Source: Adiantum capillus-veneris (lineage: Eukaryota; Streptophyta; Polypodiopsida; Polypodiales; Pteridaceae). Taken from it: a stretch of DNA of 64,000 nucleotides. Every line of letters begins with the position of its first letter. Within the stretch, counting starts at the first letter, position 1. The notes below the pieces were generated by a model. It made no database searches. It saw only the letters and a program-made list of their open reading frames with translations, and was not told the origin of the DNA. Positions 54,133 through 64,000 of this stretch are shown here, piece by piece. The stretch is taken from assembly GCA_014529385.2 (NCBI GenBank), contig CM043958.1, positions 118,665,018-118,729,017 of the forward strand, read 5' to 3'. The position numbers were made by a program, and so were the translations under genes.

Positions 54133-55769
54133 TGCTTTAAAAGTAAAACTGAAGAAAAAGAACTAGATATTTAGTTTTTAAAACATTTTCCTTATTTTCA
54201 ATATATATTAAAAAACCATTCACTATGAAAGTAACCAAAATGCACAATATGAGATTTTCAAGGCACGCTAGTCAATCCACATATCGATCACCTATGTTGT
54301 GAGCAAACATACACATTGCAATACACTCTATGCACGGCATAATAACTACAACAATGCTATGACTTTTTCAATGCAATTATTATGATGATGATTATGTATA
54401 TGTCCAATTTGATTTGTAGAACAATAATACACATATATTTCAAAGGCTATAAAGAATAATCAACTTCTACACTGAATGATGTCAGTTGTTTGAAAAAAAC
54501 AAACAAAAACAATAAAATATATGATTGGTCATTTCATGCACTAATACTCTATCATAATACATAATGCACTCTTTTTACAAACCAATGCATGAACTAACAC
54601 AAATAAATCTTCAATATAATCACACAATTGAGGACTACTTGTACCCAGTGAAGGATTGTAGCCCCCTTATGCAACAAATTCAGTAAATAAAAGCTATTTT
54701 CACCCAATTAAGGATTATAGCTCATATATTGTGGAATGAGCAGTGAATATCAACTCAAATCTATGATGGTGAAAATGCAAGACTTCATGGATCTTTATAC
54801 ACCCAGTACACTAGTACATGACATCCAACCCTTGACTATCGACTCGTCATTTACATATGCTCATCTTCTAAAACCAATTACAGCCCTCATTTGGACCAAT
54901 GGCTTCATTGCAATGAGCATGACTCTCCAAATTTTTAATTGTTTTGGTTTCGTACCTTTATGTTTGGTAAATAAATTAAAAAATTTAGAAGTAGTTACTG
55001 AACTCATTTAATACATTAGTGGTCATGTTATTATAATTAAGAATCACGTCCGGCCCAAAAAAAGTACCTATGACTTTGTAACCTTATGTCAATTCACAAG
55101 GAGATGACTATACCCGTCACTCGGATACACTCCCCAAGGATTTTCCTAGCTAAAGGACCGCAATAAGCACACTGTTTACTATATATAATTACTCCCATCG
55201 GGCTCTTTCATTTTCTTGGCGGGCCCGTCGAGAAAATAAAAGAGCCTGGCGAGATCCTTCGAAAAAAATCAAAACTCCGGAAAGCCTAACCGGCTCTATG
55301 GGTTTTTACAGGTCATAATAAAAGCCAGGTTAACAATTAACGTGATCACATGCTTTTCTTGTGTAAATACTGGAGTTATTAACGTAATCACACGATCGTT
55401 TTACGTGAATGAATCCCTGCATATGGTCACTTAGGTCTATTGAATAAGGGCCAAATGTACATTGACAACATGACATAAAATATGTCCTTGTATCTAAAAA
55501 AAGACAATGATTTCCATGGTTGATTTTTTTGGTCTAGAATTTTTTCTCTTGGAATGCACTAATTGCAGGGTTTAGCTTGAAGAGATGCTATCTTTTTGCT
55601 TCTGTAGATAGAACCACTGCCAGATGTGGCAAGAGTCTCACTCATACTATTAAAATTTCAGTGTCTTAATTTTTTTATATCTCACTAATTTTATAAAAGT
55701 TCAGGGCACACTTTTTCCTCCCCCTCTTACTCTCAATTGGCATTATTGATTTATAAGCAGCACGGTTGC
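54133..55769. other. AT-rich noncoding
   Basis: No gene is seen. A weak local repeat (accca.tgaaggattgtag / acccaattaaggattatag) lies near 54640-54720. Confidence 0.4.
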
Positions 55770-56275
55770 AAGATGAGGCACACTTACCTAGGACACAATT
55801 GGTTCCTAGATTATTCAAAACTAATGAAAAAACTCAATTTCCTCTTTGGAAAGACCAATGTGAATCTCTTCTTATTGCAAGATCAGATTCTTTATCCACT
55901 TGACAATGCCAATTAAACGTGCATGGCATTATAATGCGTGTGTCTCACCTATAAAACACAAAATGCATGTTTGGAGATCTTCATTGCAATGGTAGGGCTT
56001 ACAAAAGAACAAAAAAAATGCAACGAAGAGAGCAACATTTCAACTTTATCCATCCAACCAACCTGCAAAGTCCATTTGATTCTCTTGTTCACATGTCCAC
56101 AGAATCGCAACTCAAATGCTTTAAAAAAGAATGTCAAGAGTTGCCAAAAGTGACAATAAATGTTTAAATGTTGCATGATACAATGATATGTGAGTGGGTC
56201 TTTATAAAAATATCATGACTGTTTGCATTTTTGCCTCCATCCATCAAGTCTAGAGATGTTGCAAGATCTCAATAC
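55770..56275 (+). repeat. Inverted repeat, right copy
   Basis: Partner of 48605-49150 in opposite orientation, about 6.6 kb away. It ends with catcaagtctagagatgttg and caagatctcaatacag, which match the start of the left copy. Confidence 0.75.
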
Positions 56276-59200
56276 AGAATAAAGCTTTTGCAACATGTGA
56301 CAATAATATGGAAGAGTGTAACAAAGAGAGAAAGCATAACACTTCAGAGAAACTCTTGATTACTAAACAAAGAAGGAATTTTTTTTGGAAATGATGAAGT
56401 TTACCTCCTTCAAAAATCATGCAGTTAATGGACTCTCTTGTCAAAAAGAGGACAATACATTTTTGCATGGGTTCTATGGTTGAAAAAAAGGTTTTGAGTT
56501 CAAGTCCCTCTAAACCCTTCCCCAAAGAAAAAAAAATCATGTCAATCAGAATCATCTATTTTTGGATGAGTTCACAAATCCTTGTGTGACTTGACCATCC
56601 CACATCTCTTGCCGGACATGCATTGCTTAGCTTTTTGGCCCGCTCAAAAAGGCCTTAGAGAACAAGAGATTAAGGAGTGCATTCATAGGAGTTTTGTCCC
56701 ATGATATAATGTATTGAATCCTTGAGAAACAATTTAATATTTTAATTTGTAAAGATTCCTTTCAATCAAGGGCCTCATAAGGGTCTATTTTGTTAAGTTG
56801 TTTAGATATTTTGTATGCTTATTAAACCTACCTTTACCTTTTGTACAAAACCATTGAAATATTTCTTTGTTTTAGTTTATTGATGAATTTTTTATTTTAT
56901 TTTATTTTTCTTTTTGGACTACATAAGTAGCCTTAGTGAAGGGTTGGTTTTTGGGTGCATCTTTGGACCACCGGAAAAAGCTTGCAAATTAGTGCCACAT
57001 GGCAACCTAATGGTAATACTAGTGTCACTTTTCATTTTTCTCTCACACAAATAAGCCTCTTATTATGAAATTCTTCTCTGTAGGCCATAGTGAAATTTTC
57101 ACCTTGTTTATCATTATTTTAGAATGCCAATGTGACCGTGTTGTTTAAGAGGTGTGTGATTGTGTGTATAATGGACAATACACTTACAAAGCCTCTCCAT
57201 GCAAAGACACCTCCTTGGAGGCCTTGGGTGTTTAAGACACCCTCTCTGTTTTGTTGTCCCCCATGTGAGCATGTACTTAAATTCACCTCACTAACACAAG
57301 GCCTCGCCAAGCCTCAAATCTTGTCGGATTTTTGAATCAACTGGTGTGTTGGATTCATCTCCTTGATCCCTTCAAGGCTATGCTACACACGTAATTTTTG
57401 ATCCCTTGTTTGCTTGCAATTTCCTATTTTGTGGTGGCACCAAAAAGGGCAAGAATGGGTGATGCAAAGGACACAGGAACGAGTAATGAAAACCAACATG
57501 TTTCTCTCACCATCGACAACACAACTATCCAAGCAAATACTCAAAATGATAGTTAGCTTAGATTTAATCAAATTTTCTCTTTTTATTAACCATGCTTTAG
57601 ATATTATGCACTTATCCCATAGTTAGTAGGTTTTTAATGTAGGTACCTATATAAACATAATCTAAACTACAAAATGCATAGAGTACAAACACTAAATTAT
57701 TAACAAATAACCTTTTCTATGTGTTATTTTTTCAAAGAAATCTATTGCATTATGATCATCTTGCCATTTGCCTAAAATTGGTATGAGTGGCGTAAATGCA
57801 ATTTAAGGCAAAATTATGCTACGAAAAAGTTACAACATTCGAGAATACACTGAAATGCACCAAAGTGTAAACCCATTTTTGCTTTTGGCAATCCTTTGAA
57901 GCCTTTTGAATCTAGGTGAAAAATGGTCAAAAGTTGAGAGTTTTGAAAAGCGATGCTTTAAAAGTGTTTGTTAAACGTAAAGTGATTTATATTTGTTTGG
58001 TTGCAATGTGTGTGTATGCATAACAAAATACTCCTCTCCCCTCATGGTTGACTCATACTTGCTTGTGTAGCTTAGCAAATCAGTAAGATTGAGAATGGGC
58101 CCACGGCATCTTCCTTCCCACATGGTTGGGACTTTTGGCATCCTTTGAAAGTTGTACTCTGTCCAGATGCTACCTAATATTGTGGACATAGGTGTGATTG
58201 GAGCCCACCACTTGAGGAGACATCCCCTGAAAGGAGCAAGGGGGTTTGGTGAGTGATAGTGTCTATGGAGGTGACAAGGGAGCTTATCCCTCTTGATTGC
58301 CTAAGAAGAGGGAGTATGGTCCATGAGACTCAATAAGTTCTAGTTAGAAGTTTGTAATTCTAAACATGTGGAGCTTGTTTTTTGGACACAAAGTGGTTGT
58401 ATGGTTTGTAGCCAATTTGGTTGAGGTCAATTAGTCCCATGTACAAATATTTCCAAATATGATTTTCTGATTGTAAATTATATTTTCATTCCCAATCTCT
58501 ATTCTATTCAAAAATGCAATTTAATGAATGTGTGAACTAAGAACCTATTTGTATATATCACACAATGTGGTAGGTTAATTAGAAAACGAATCTATTGGTG
58601 GTATGCATGGGTGAATGGATGCTCGAAGGCACCATCCATTGAGGACCCGATGATTTGGGTAAAAGATCACAAGTTAGATGCTAGGTATGTAGAGTTTAAG
58701 CCAAGTTCACTTTGGGAAGGGAATTGGCGGCTTTGCCTCTTCAATGTGGGAAAAAAATCATTGGTTCTCTCAGTGGACTAGATAATTTTCTCTTGGACAA
58801 TTAGGACATTGACAAATTTAGGATTCTTATCCATGCTCTCTTGCAAGGTAGAGCTAGGTTTGTTCTCTTTCTGTCACAGTTGTAACTTCCAAAAATGTGA
58901 GTTGAGCTGCATGCAAAAAGAAAATTCATGGATCTAGTAGACTACCAAAATAAGCCTCTCAATGCGTGTATTTAAAGGGGCCATTGCACTGGTATTAGAG
59001 AGTACCATACTATTTCAAGAATGTTTGTCTATATTTGTCTTGCTTAAGGTTTGAAACAAGCTATGTTATTTGTAGGAGGAGGAAGATGCATGCAAGTGTT
59101 CAACTATATGCTCTCAAGAGCATAGCTTGTCAGTTGCCTTACTTCTACTTTCAAGAGTCCATGTGGTTTAGCACGGAGAAGATGACGCTTCCCACTTCAC

Positions 59201-60205
59201 AGGAATTTAAAGAGGATGGAACACAGGCAATTTTTGGCATGGACACTTTGCCTATTTCAACATCCAAGTTGAACAAGTTGGAACTGTGAAATTTGAATTG
59301 AAGAGGATTCAATTTGCAATAAAGTAAAAAATAGTCCGTTGATTTTGGTTCATTGGTACTCCCTGAGATACTTATGTAACCACCATCAATGGTATCAATA
59401 TGCTCCAAAACACTTGAATCTATAATGAAGTTGTTCGTGTGCCGTGAGATTCAATAGCTATTTTTTTCAGAATCAAAGGGGATTATCACCTCTTCAAGAA
59501 ATCTACCATCTTTTAGAATCAATTGAGGATCCTCCCTACTAAAAGGACATCGACTACTATTGGACTTTAGGCTTGAGTTTATATATAGTCAAGATGTATC
59601 TAGCCCAAAAACACCTTGTATAAATTTTGATTAAAAACAAATGATAGAAAACTTGTGTGTCCAAAATCCCTTGTACTTTATTGTTCCATGTAATAATGTG
59701 CACAAATTCTATGCAATCTTGAATCATTACTTGAGGTTTTTGCTATTCCATATCTTGTTTAAAATTGCATGCAGGTCCCCTAGCTACTCTTTTTGCAACA
59801 CCATGATGCTTATCTCATCATTAAGATTACTCCTCCTTGTTGTAGGCACAATCTAGATGGTTAGCATAGAGGATGGATTTGGCCACAAAGATTTTCTTGA
59901 GTTGAATACACTTAAGCTTTGAAGATCAATCTTCAAGTATCAAGTTAATGGAGAAGCTCAAGATGATTAGCCTGTACTTGTACTCGTTTATCAGTACCCC
60001 ATATAAAGATGATTATGTAGTTAGACATGGAACCCAAAATTTGCAAATCACTAGGTATATAATGAGGTTATAAACATCTTATCATGTGATAATGTATTTT
60101 TAGTAAAACTTTACTTTTGGTTTACCTTTCTTACCAAAATAGCTTTTGGTTTACCTACCTTATCTAATTAGCTTTGTATCCTAAACACTTTGAAGAACCT
60201 CCATC
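56276..60205. other. No gene recognised
   Basis: About 3.9 kb of AT-rich sequence with scattered short frames, none with a motif I can name. The frame at 59035-59289 (84 residues) and its minus-strand neighbour have no support. I see no RNA gene or element end. Confidence 0.4.
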
Positions 60206-60375
60206 CTTTCTTACTACTCAAGCCTCTACATACCTTTTCTAAGTAATCTTATGTCATCTATGATGTCTTGTAAATAAGCCAGACTTGTACCTTTCTTACT
60301 ACTCAAGCCTCTACATACCTTTTCTAAGTAATCTTATGTCATCTATGATGTCTTGTAAATAAGCTAGACTTGTAC
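60206..60375. repeat. 85-bp tandem duplication
   Basis: The 85 bases from ctttcttactactcaagcct at 60206-60290 repeat at 60291-60375 with one difference seen (aagccag versus aagctag). This points to a recent duplication. Confidence 0.9.
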
Positions 60376-60539
60376 ATGATGTACAAAGAAAATAATGAAG
60401 TGGGTTGAAGTTTGTGAGTTCTATGGTCTACTTACTCGTATTCCATGGTTTTAAATCTAAAATCTTCTATTTAACTAGGATATCCATGAGGATTCTCTCT
60501 ACGTTGATGTGCAAGAAAAGAAACTCTTGCTTAAGCAAA

Positions 60540-60840
60540 TGCAACCTCCATCCTTCAATGGTGCTAGATGATTACTTTTCGATTGGTAGTATTGGAGCTG
60601 AAAATCAAGCCATGCTTGCTCGACTCCAAATGATGGGAGAATCTAAGATTTGGTGGAAGAAATAGTGTAACCATAAAAGTGTCAGAGAAGAAACATAGAC
60701 TTGGAAAACCATTAAGCAGGTTGTGAAGAATCATTATCTTCCACCTTCACATGAATCCATCAAGGGGTGCATGCATGATAAGGTGTACCCACTCTTAGCA
60801 GTTGCCCCCACCAAGACAGCCAAAAAACAACCTCTTTTTT
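60540..60840 (+). pseudogene. LTR-retrotransposon gag fragment
   Basis: The frame ending at 60665 carries GAENQAMLARLQMMGESKIW then WKK, and continues past a TAG with HKSVREET, TWKTIKQVVKNHYLPPSHES and HDKVYPLLAV. The shape A..W...L, followed by tW..lk..l...ylPp, is the core of a gypsy-type gag domain. It is a lone scrap of a different family from elements A and B. Confidence 0.55.
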
Positions 60841-61659
60841 GCCACTCCTACGTACATTTGACTTGATTGCACTTACCTTGAAGAGACAAAATTTGGTAGC
60901 CACCAAAACACATAGTTGCAAACACAATGGAAAGCTCTGATCTTCATTTTTTCACATATAGATGGCAAGTTTATTGTGCAAGGACTAATTTGGTTTAGCG
61001 TGTCACACCTTGTGAGAGCATTATGACCTTGATCAAGAAATAGTTAAAACTTTTTATGGGTTTTTCTTCTTTACTTAACCTTTTGCGCACCAATTTTCAC
61101 TTGGCAAGCAATTTAACTTGACTTATTGATAATTTTTTGGATCTCTGCATAATTAATATCCATTTTCCTTTGTTAAAGTCTATTTATAAAAACTTTTTTT
61201 TTAAACACTAGATATCTTATAATGTAGAACTTGTTTTGCAAGATCCAACAATTATTTGAGAGATTATGACCCAAGGAATGTGACCATGCAAAACAATTTA
61301 AACTTCAATGGTTCATTTTTTTAAGATTTACCTTAGAAAATAACAAAGACTATTCAGAGAACCTTGATATAGTTCTTTTAGATTTATAGTTCTTTTAAAA
61401 AATCTATTAAATAATGTACATTGCCACTCATTTTGATTTTCATATATGTCATAACCCTTAGTATAAGGTCCTCATACAAAACAAATTGAGTCAATTTGCG
61501 TAAGGGAAAGACACATTTTCATTGTTTTAGTTCTTTTCACTTGCACCATTCACTTGAGGTGTGCCTCCTTAGGTTTAGTAAAATACCAAATATAGAAATT
61601 TTGACAATTGTCAACCAACCATGGCTTGGTCCTACTTTCCCAATCCTAGTTGACTAGTC
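60841..61659. other. AT-rich noncoding
   Basis: I see nothing coding in this stretch. Confidence 0.4.
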
Positions 61660-62110
61660 CACCTCATACAAGGATGCAGCCACATCACCAAAGGTCCATA
61701 TCATCACCCCATCTCACCTTCCACATCACCACAGTCAACACGACCGTAATACTTGGCTTTCCATGTCACTCTAATTGCCAACTCATCCATCACCCTCCAT
61801 TGCCACCTTAAATGCCATGTCATCCACCACCTCACATACCACGTCTAAGTATTGCTTGCATGGCTTGCCACATCACTCGCCACCTCATGAGCCACCAAGC
61901 ATGCCACATCGCCACCTTGCTAGCTCATCACCTCCTTTTTGTCACCTAATCATTTCACCATTTTGACACATCAGCATATGACATGGTAGATAAGGGGATC
62001 TCATCCGCCACCTCATCTTTCCACCTATGCATACCATGTCATCAATCATCCACATCAGCTTGCCATATGGATGACCATGTCATTCATGCATGGCCACCTC
62101 AATAGCCATG
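61660..62110. repeat. Degenerate CCACNTCA / CATGCCATGTCATC repeat
   Basis: Units such as ccacatcacc, ccacctcatc and gccatgtcatccaccacctc recur about every 15-25 bases for 450 bases. The 63-residue frame at 61775 is this repeat translated. Confidence 0.7.
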
Positions 62111-62129
62111 TCATCAATTTATATATATT

Positions 62130-62130
62130 T

Positions 62131-62179
<49 letters not shown>

Positions 62180-62180
62180 A
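62130..62180. repeat. (CT)n then (TA)n microsatellite
   Basis: A (CT) run at about 62131-62153 runs directly into a (TA) run to 62179. Confidence 0.95.
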
Positions 62181-62385
62181 CCAAGACACCTCAACCTAAT
62201 TATTTATGTGGCAATTTAAGCAAAAAGTGTATCTTTTTATGTAATTTATTATTATTTTAAATGTTACTTAATAATAAAATTCTATTTATTTGAAATGTCA
62301 TTGGATCAATTTAAAATAGCTTTTGGTTTACTTATGTACACCGGTTCGAGACATCCATATTGATACAAGTTGCACGTAGCTTGCG

Positions 62386-62988
62386 ATGGAAAAAACGTCC
62401 ATCGCATTCCTTCATCACACAACGGCTCAAGTGGGAGCTCACTATATTTGGTGCCCTGGTCCTAGACACAGTCTGCCACCACTCATCACCTATCGAGCCC
62501 CATCGGCCACCACGAGTGTGCGAAGCCCCGCTAGACCCCAAAAACGATCCAAAAATAGCCAAGCCCCTTGGCGGAAGGTATCCTTGGCACTCACCTCACC
62601 CATCCTTCGCTCCGCGGTCCGCCCTATTCCCGTTTCAATCACGAACCACTACCATGGTCCAAGGTGCCTTAATAAACAGTCAGGCACGAACCCCGCGGTC
62701 CTGAAAAACCCCACCGCACCCATAAACCTCGCGGTCTCAGGAAACCCCACGGTGCAATGGAATCCCACAGGTCAACAAACGGCGGAAACCCCCTTGTTGG
62801 GGAAAGGTCAAGAGCAAGTTTTCCATGAGAGGATGCGATGGCTGACGACACGAACAACGCGCGACGACGGGCGACATCCTGAGGTGGGGTGCGGAGTTGC
62901 GTGCACAGACAAGGGTCAAAATATGCTTGATAGAGCCACCAGTGACTCCACAATGACATGGTCGACTATGTTGACGGACGGCAATTGA
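62386..62988 (+). CDS. Unassigned 200-residue open frame in a GC-richer patch
   Basis: The longest uninterrupted plus-strand frame of the right half. The protein is rich in P, T, R and S, with a local internal repeat (NPAVLKNPTAP, NLAVSGNPTVQ, WNPTGQ) from the cccgcggtcc/accccacggt DNA repeat near 62690-62770. No domain is recognised, and other frames on both strands are also open here (62332-62562, 62669-62959), which is what GC-richer DNA does by chance. It is listed because of its length; it may well not be a gene. Confidence 0.15.
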   Translation: MEKTSIAFLHHTTAQVGAHYIWCPGPRHSLPPLITYRAPSATTSVRSPARPQKRSKNSQAPWRKVSLALTSPILRSAVRPIPVSITNHYHGPRCLNKQSGTNPAVLKNPTAPINLAVSGNPTVQWNPTGQQTAETPLLGKGQEQVFHERMRWLTTRTTRDDGRHPEVGCGVACTDKGQNMLDRATSDSTMTWSTMLTDGN

Positions 62989-64000
62989 GGACATATACAC
63001 GTTGACAGGACGGCATGGCCTGACGGTTCGATCGACGCTCCGAGTATGTCAATGAGCATTGACAGGTAGGTGAAGCACAAATCACATGATGTCATCGTTG
63101 TAATGATACCATGATAGGGCTGATCAAGGTCGTGTGCACCGATAGGGCCGACTATGTCAAGGGAGGGCAACCAAGGGATCGTCTATGCAACGCTTCAATG
63201 ACGGTGATGGAGAAAAACATGCCATGCGCACACTCACACACCCAGAAACCTTAACACAACACAAGTTACTCCCCTAATTTTCTCACCTCACTCACCACCA
63301 CTCAGAAGCTCAATGAAAATATTACACACAAGCTCAATTCAAACTCCAAACACCTCGACCTACAAGCCCTTGCCTGCTTGCAGACACTACAAGGTGAGTC
63401 GATTTGATCAACACTTAAAATTACACTTGATGGTGACCAAATTATACAAGAAAAACCATCAAAAACTCAAAAACTCCAGCCACAAAATGCCTCTCTCAAA
63501 CCATTGCCAAGGCTTCACCAAACTCCACTTTGTTGGACTCTTTGGAGTAGCCTCAACCCTAATGGCACCGATACAGGCTCACATAGTGTTGCAAAAAACT
63601 GCACCTTCTTCGCTCAATTCCTCGCACAACACATCCATGGAAACCTCGAAACTTCCATAGACTCTCCCAAGTGAAAAATTGAAGAGAAAAAACTCTCATT
63701 CACTCCTCCGCACACTCGCAAATAGGACGCGAATGCCATGGGACTACACTAGACCTCCTGTAGGAACCCTTCTTCCTCCCACACTAAGAGGTGAAATTGC
63801 TGATATTGCACTTCAAAATTTCACCCTCAGCCTCAACACTCATGGCACCGTGAGTGATGTGTCAAAGTTTCCCCTTTTCACACCATTTTTTGAATATTTT
63901 TTGACTTTTTGGGCCTTGTTTTGGCCAGTTTTGACCCCCGATGGGTATTTTTGGCAGGAAAAAACCAAACCGACTCCAATACTCATCAAACTCTACATTC
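62989..64000. other. No gene recognised
   Basis: A region moderately rich in CA and CTC. The 115-residue frame at 63313-63660 has no motif I recognise. The style (short A- and C-rich stretches, ccttttcacacc-type) could be an LTR, but no ends are visible inside the window. Confidence 0.35.

Noticed and set aside
62669-63170. Minus-strand frames in the GC-richer patch
   Set aside because: They overlap each other and the plus-strand 200-residue frame. Several frames are open at once, which GC-rich DNA gives by chance.

Overview
This window looks like nuclear DNA from a land plant with a large, repeat-filled genome. A fern or another non-seed vascular plant is my best guess. The evidence is decayed Ty3/gypsy and Ty1/copia retrotransposons, an initiator-Met-tRNA primer binding site (TGGTATCAGAGC), two CACTA (En/Spm) DNA transposons, pentatricopeptide (PPR) repeat pseudogenes with the YAKCG signature, short GT-AG introns, and very abundant (GA/CT)n microsatellites. 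I recognise no intact host gene. Every recognisable coding region is broken, partial or part of a mobile element.

Layout. From 1 to 11.2 kb, two copies of one Ty3/gypsy family lie head to tail and share the LTR at 3084-4725. Both are internally deleted, and the second carries a nested TG...CA insertion at 7131-9119 with a CTAG target duplication. From 11.2 to 23.4 kb is a block with no recognised transposon. All its genes are on the minus strand: two diverged FCP1/NIF-like HAD phosphatase-type genes and one ParB/sulfiredoxin-like gene. They are separated by arrays of a palindromic minisatellite built around CCTATGGCC..GGCCATAGG. These frames are long and well conserved but are interrupted by isolated TAG and TGA codons.

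From 23.4 to 32.2 kb is a transposon nest. One gypsy LTR with its primer binding site runs into the left end of a CACTA element (25162-32190). A second LTR of the same family lies inside that element in inverted orientation. The CACTA element keeps the DUF4218-DUF4216 part of a TNP2-type transposase, a second transposase-like gene, GCGTCGCTATA-type subterminal repeats, and a 208-base hairpin near its right end. From 32.2 to 36.9 kb the DNA is microsatellite-rich, with two candidate Helitrons, one carrying a PPR fragment. From 36.9 to about 43 kb is a second, minus-strand CACTA element; pieces of its TNP2 gene flank an unrelated coiled-coil gene.

From 44.9 to 47.7 kb lies a PPR pseudogene. After that come an inverted repeat pair (48.6-49.15 and 55.8-56.3 kb), a copia gag remnant (50.8-51.3 kb), a minus-strand coiled-coil pseudogene (52.4-54.1 kb), a gypsy gag scrap (60.6 kb), a CCACNTCA-type degenerate repeat (61.7-62.1 kb) and a GC-richer stretch with one unassigned open frame (62.4-63.0 kb).

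The genes do not form a pathway. The most interesting signals are the CACTA hairpin with G:U-compatible arm changes, the palindromic minisatellite around the FCP1-like and ParB-like genes, the recurring isolated in-frame stops, and the coiled-coil gene inside the second CACTA element. Protein names rest on motifs read by eye; no database search was possible.
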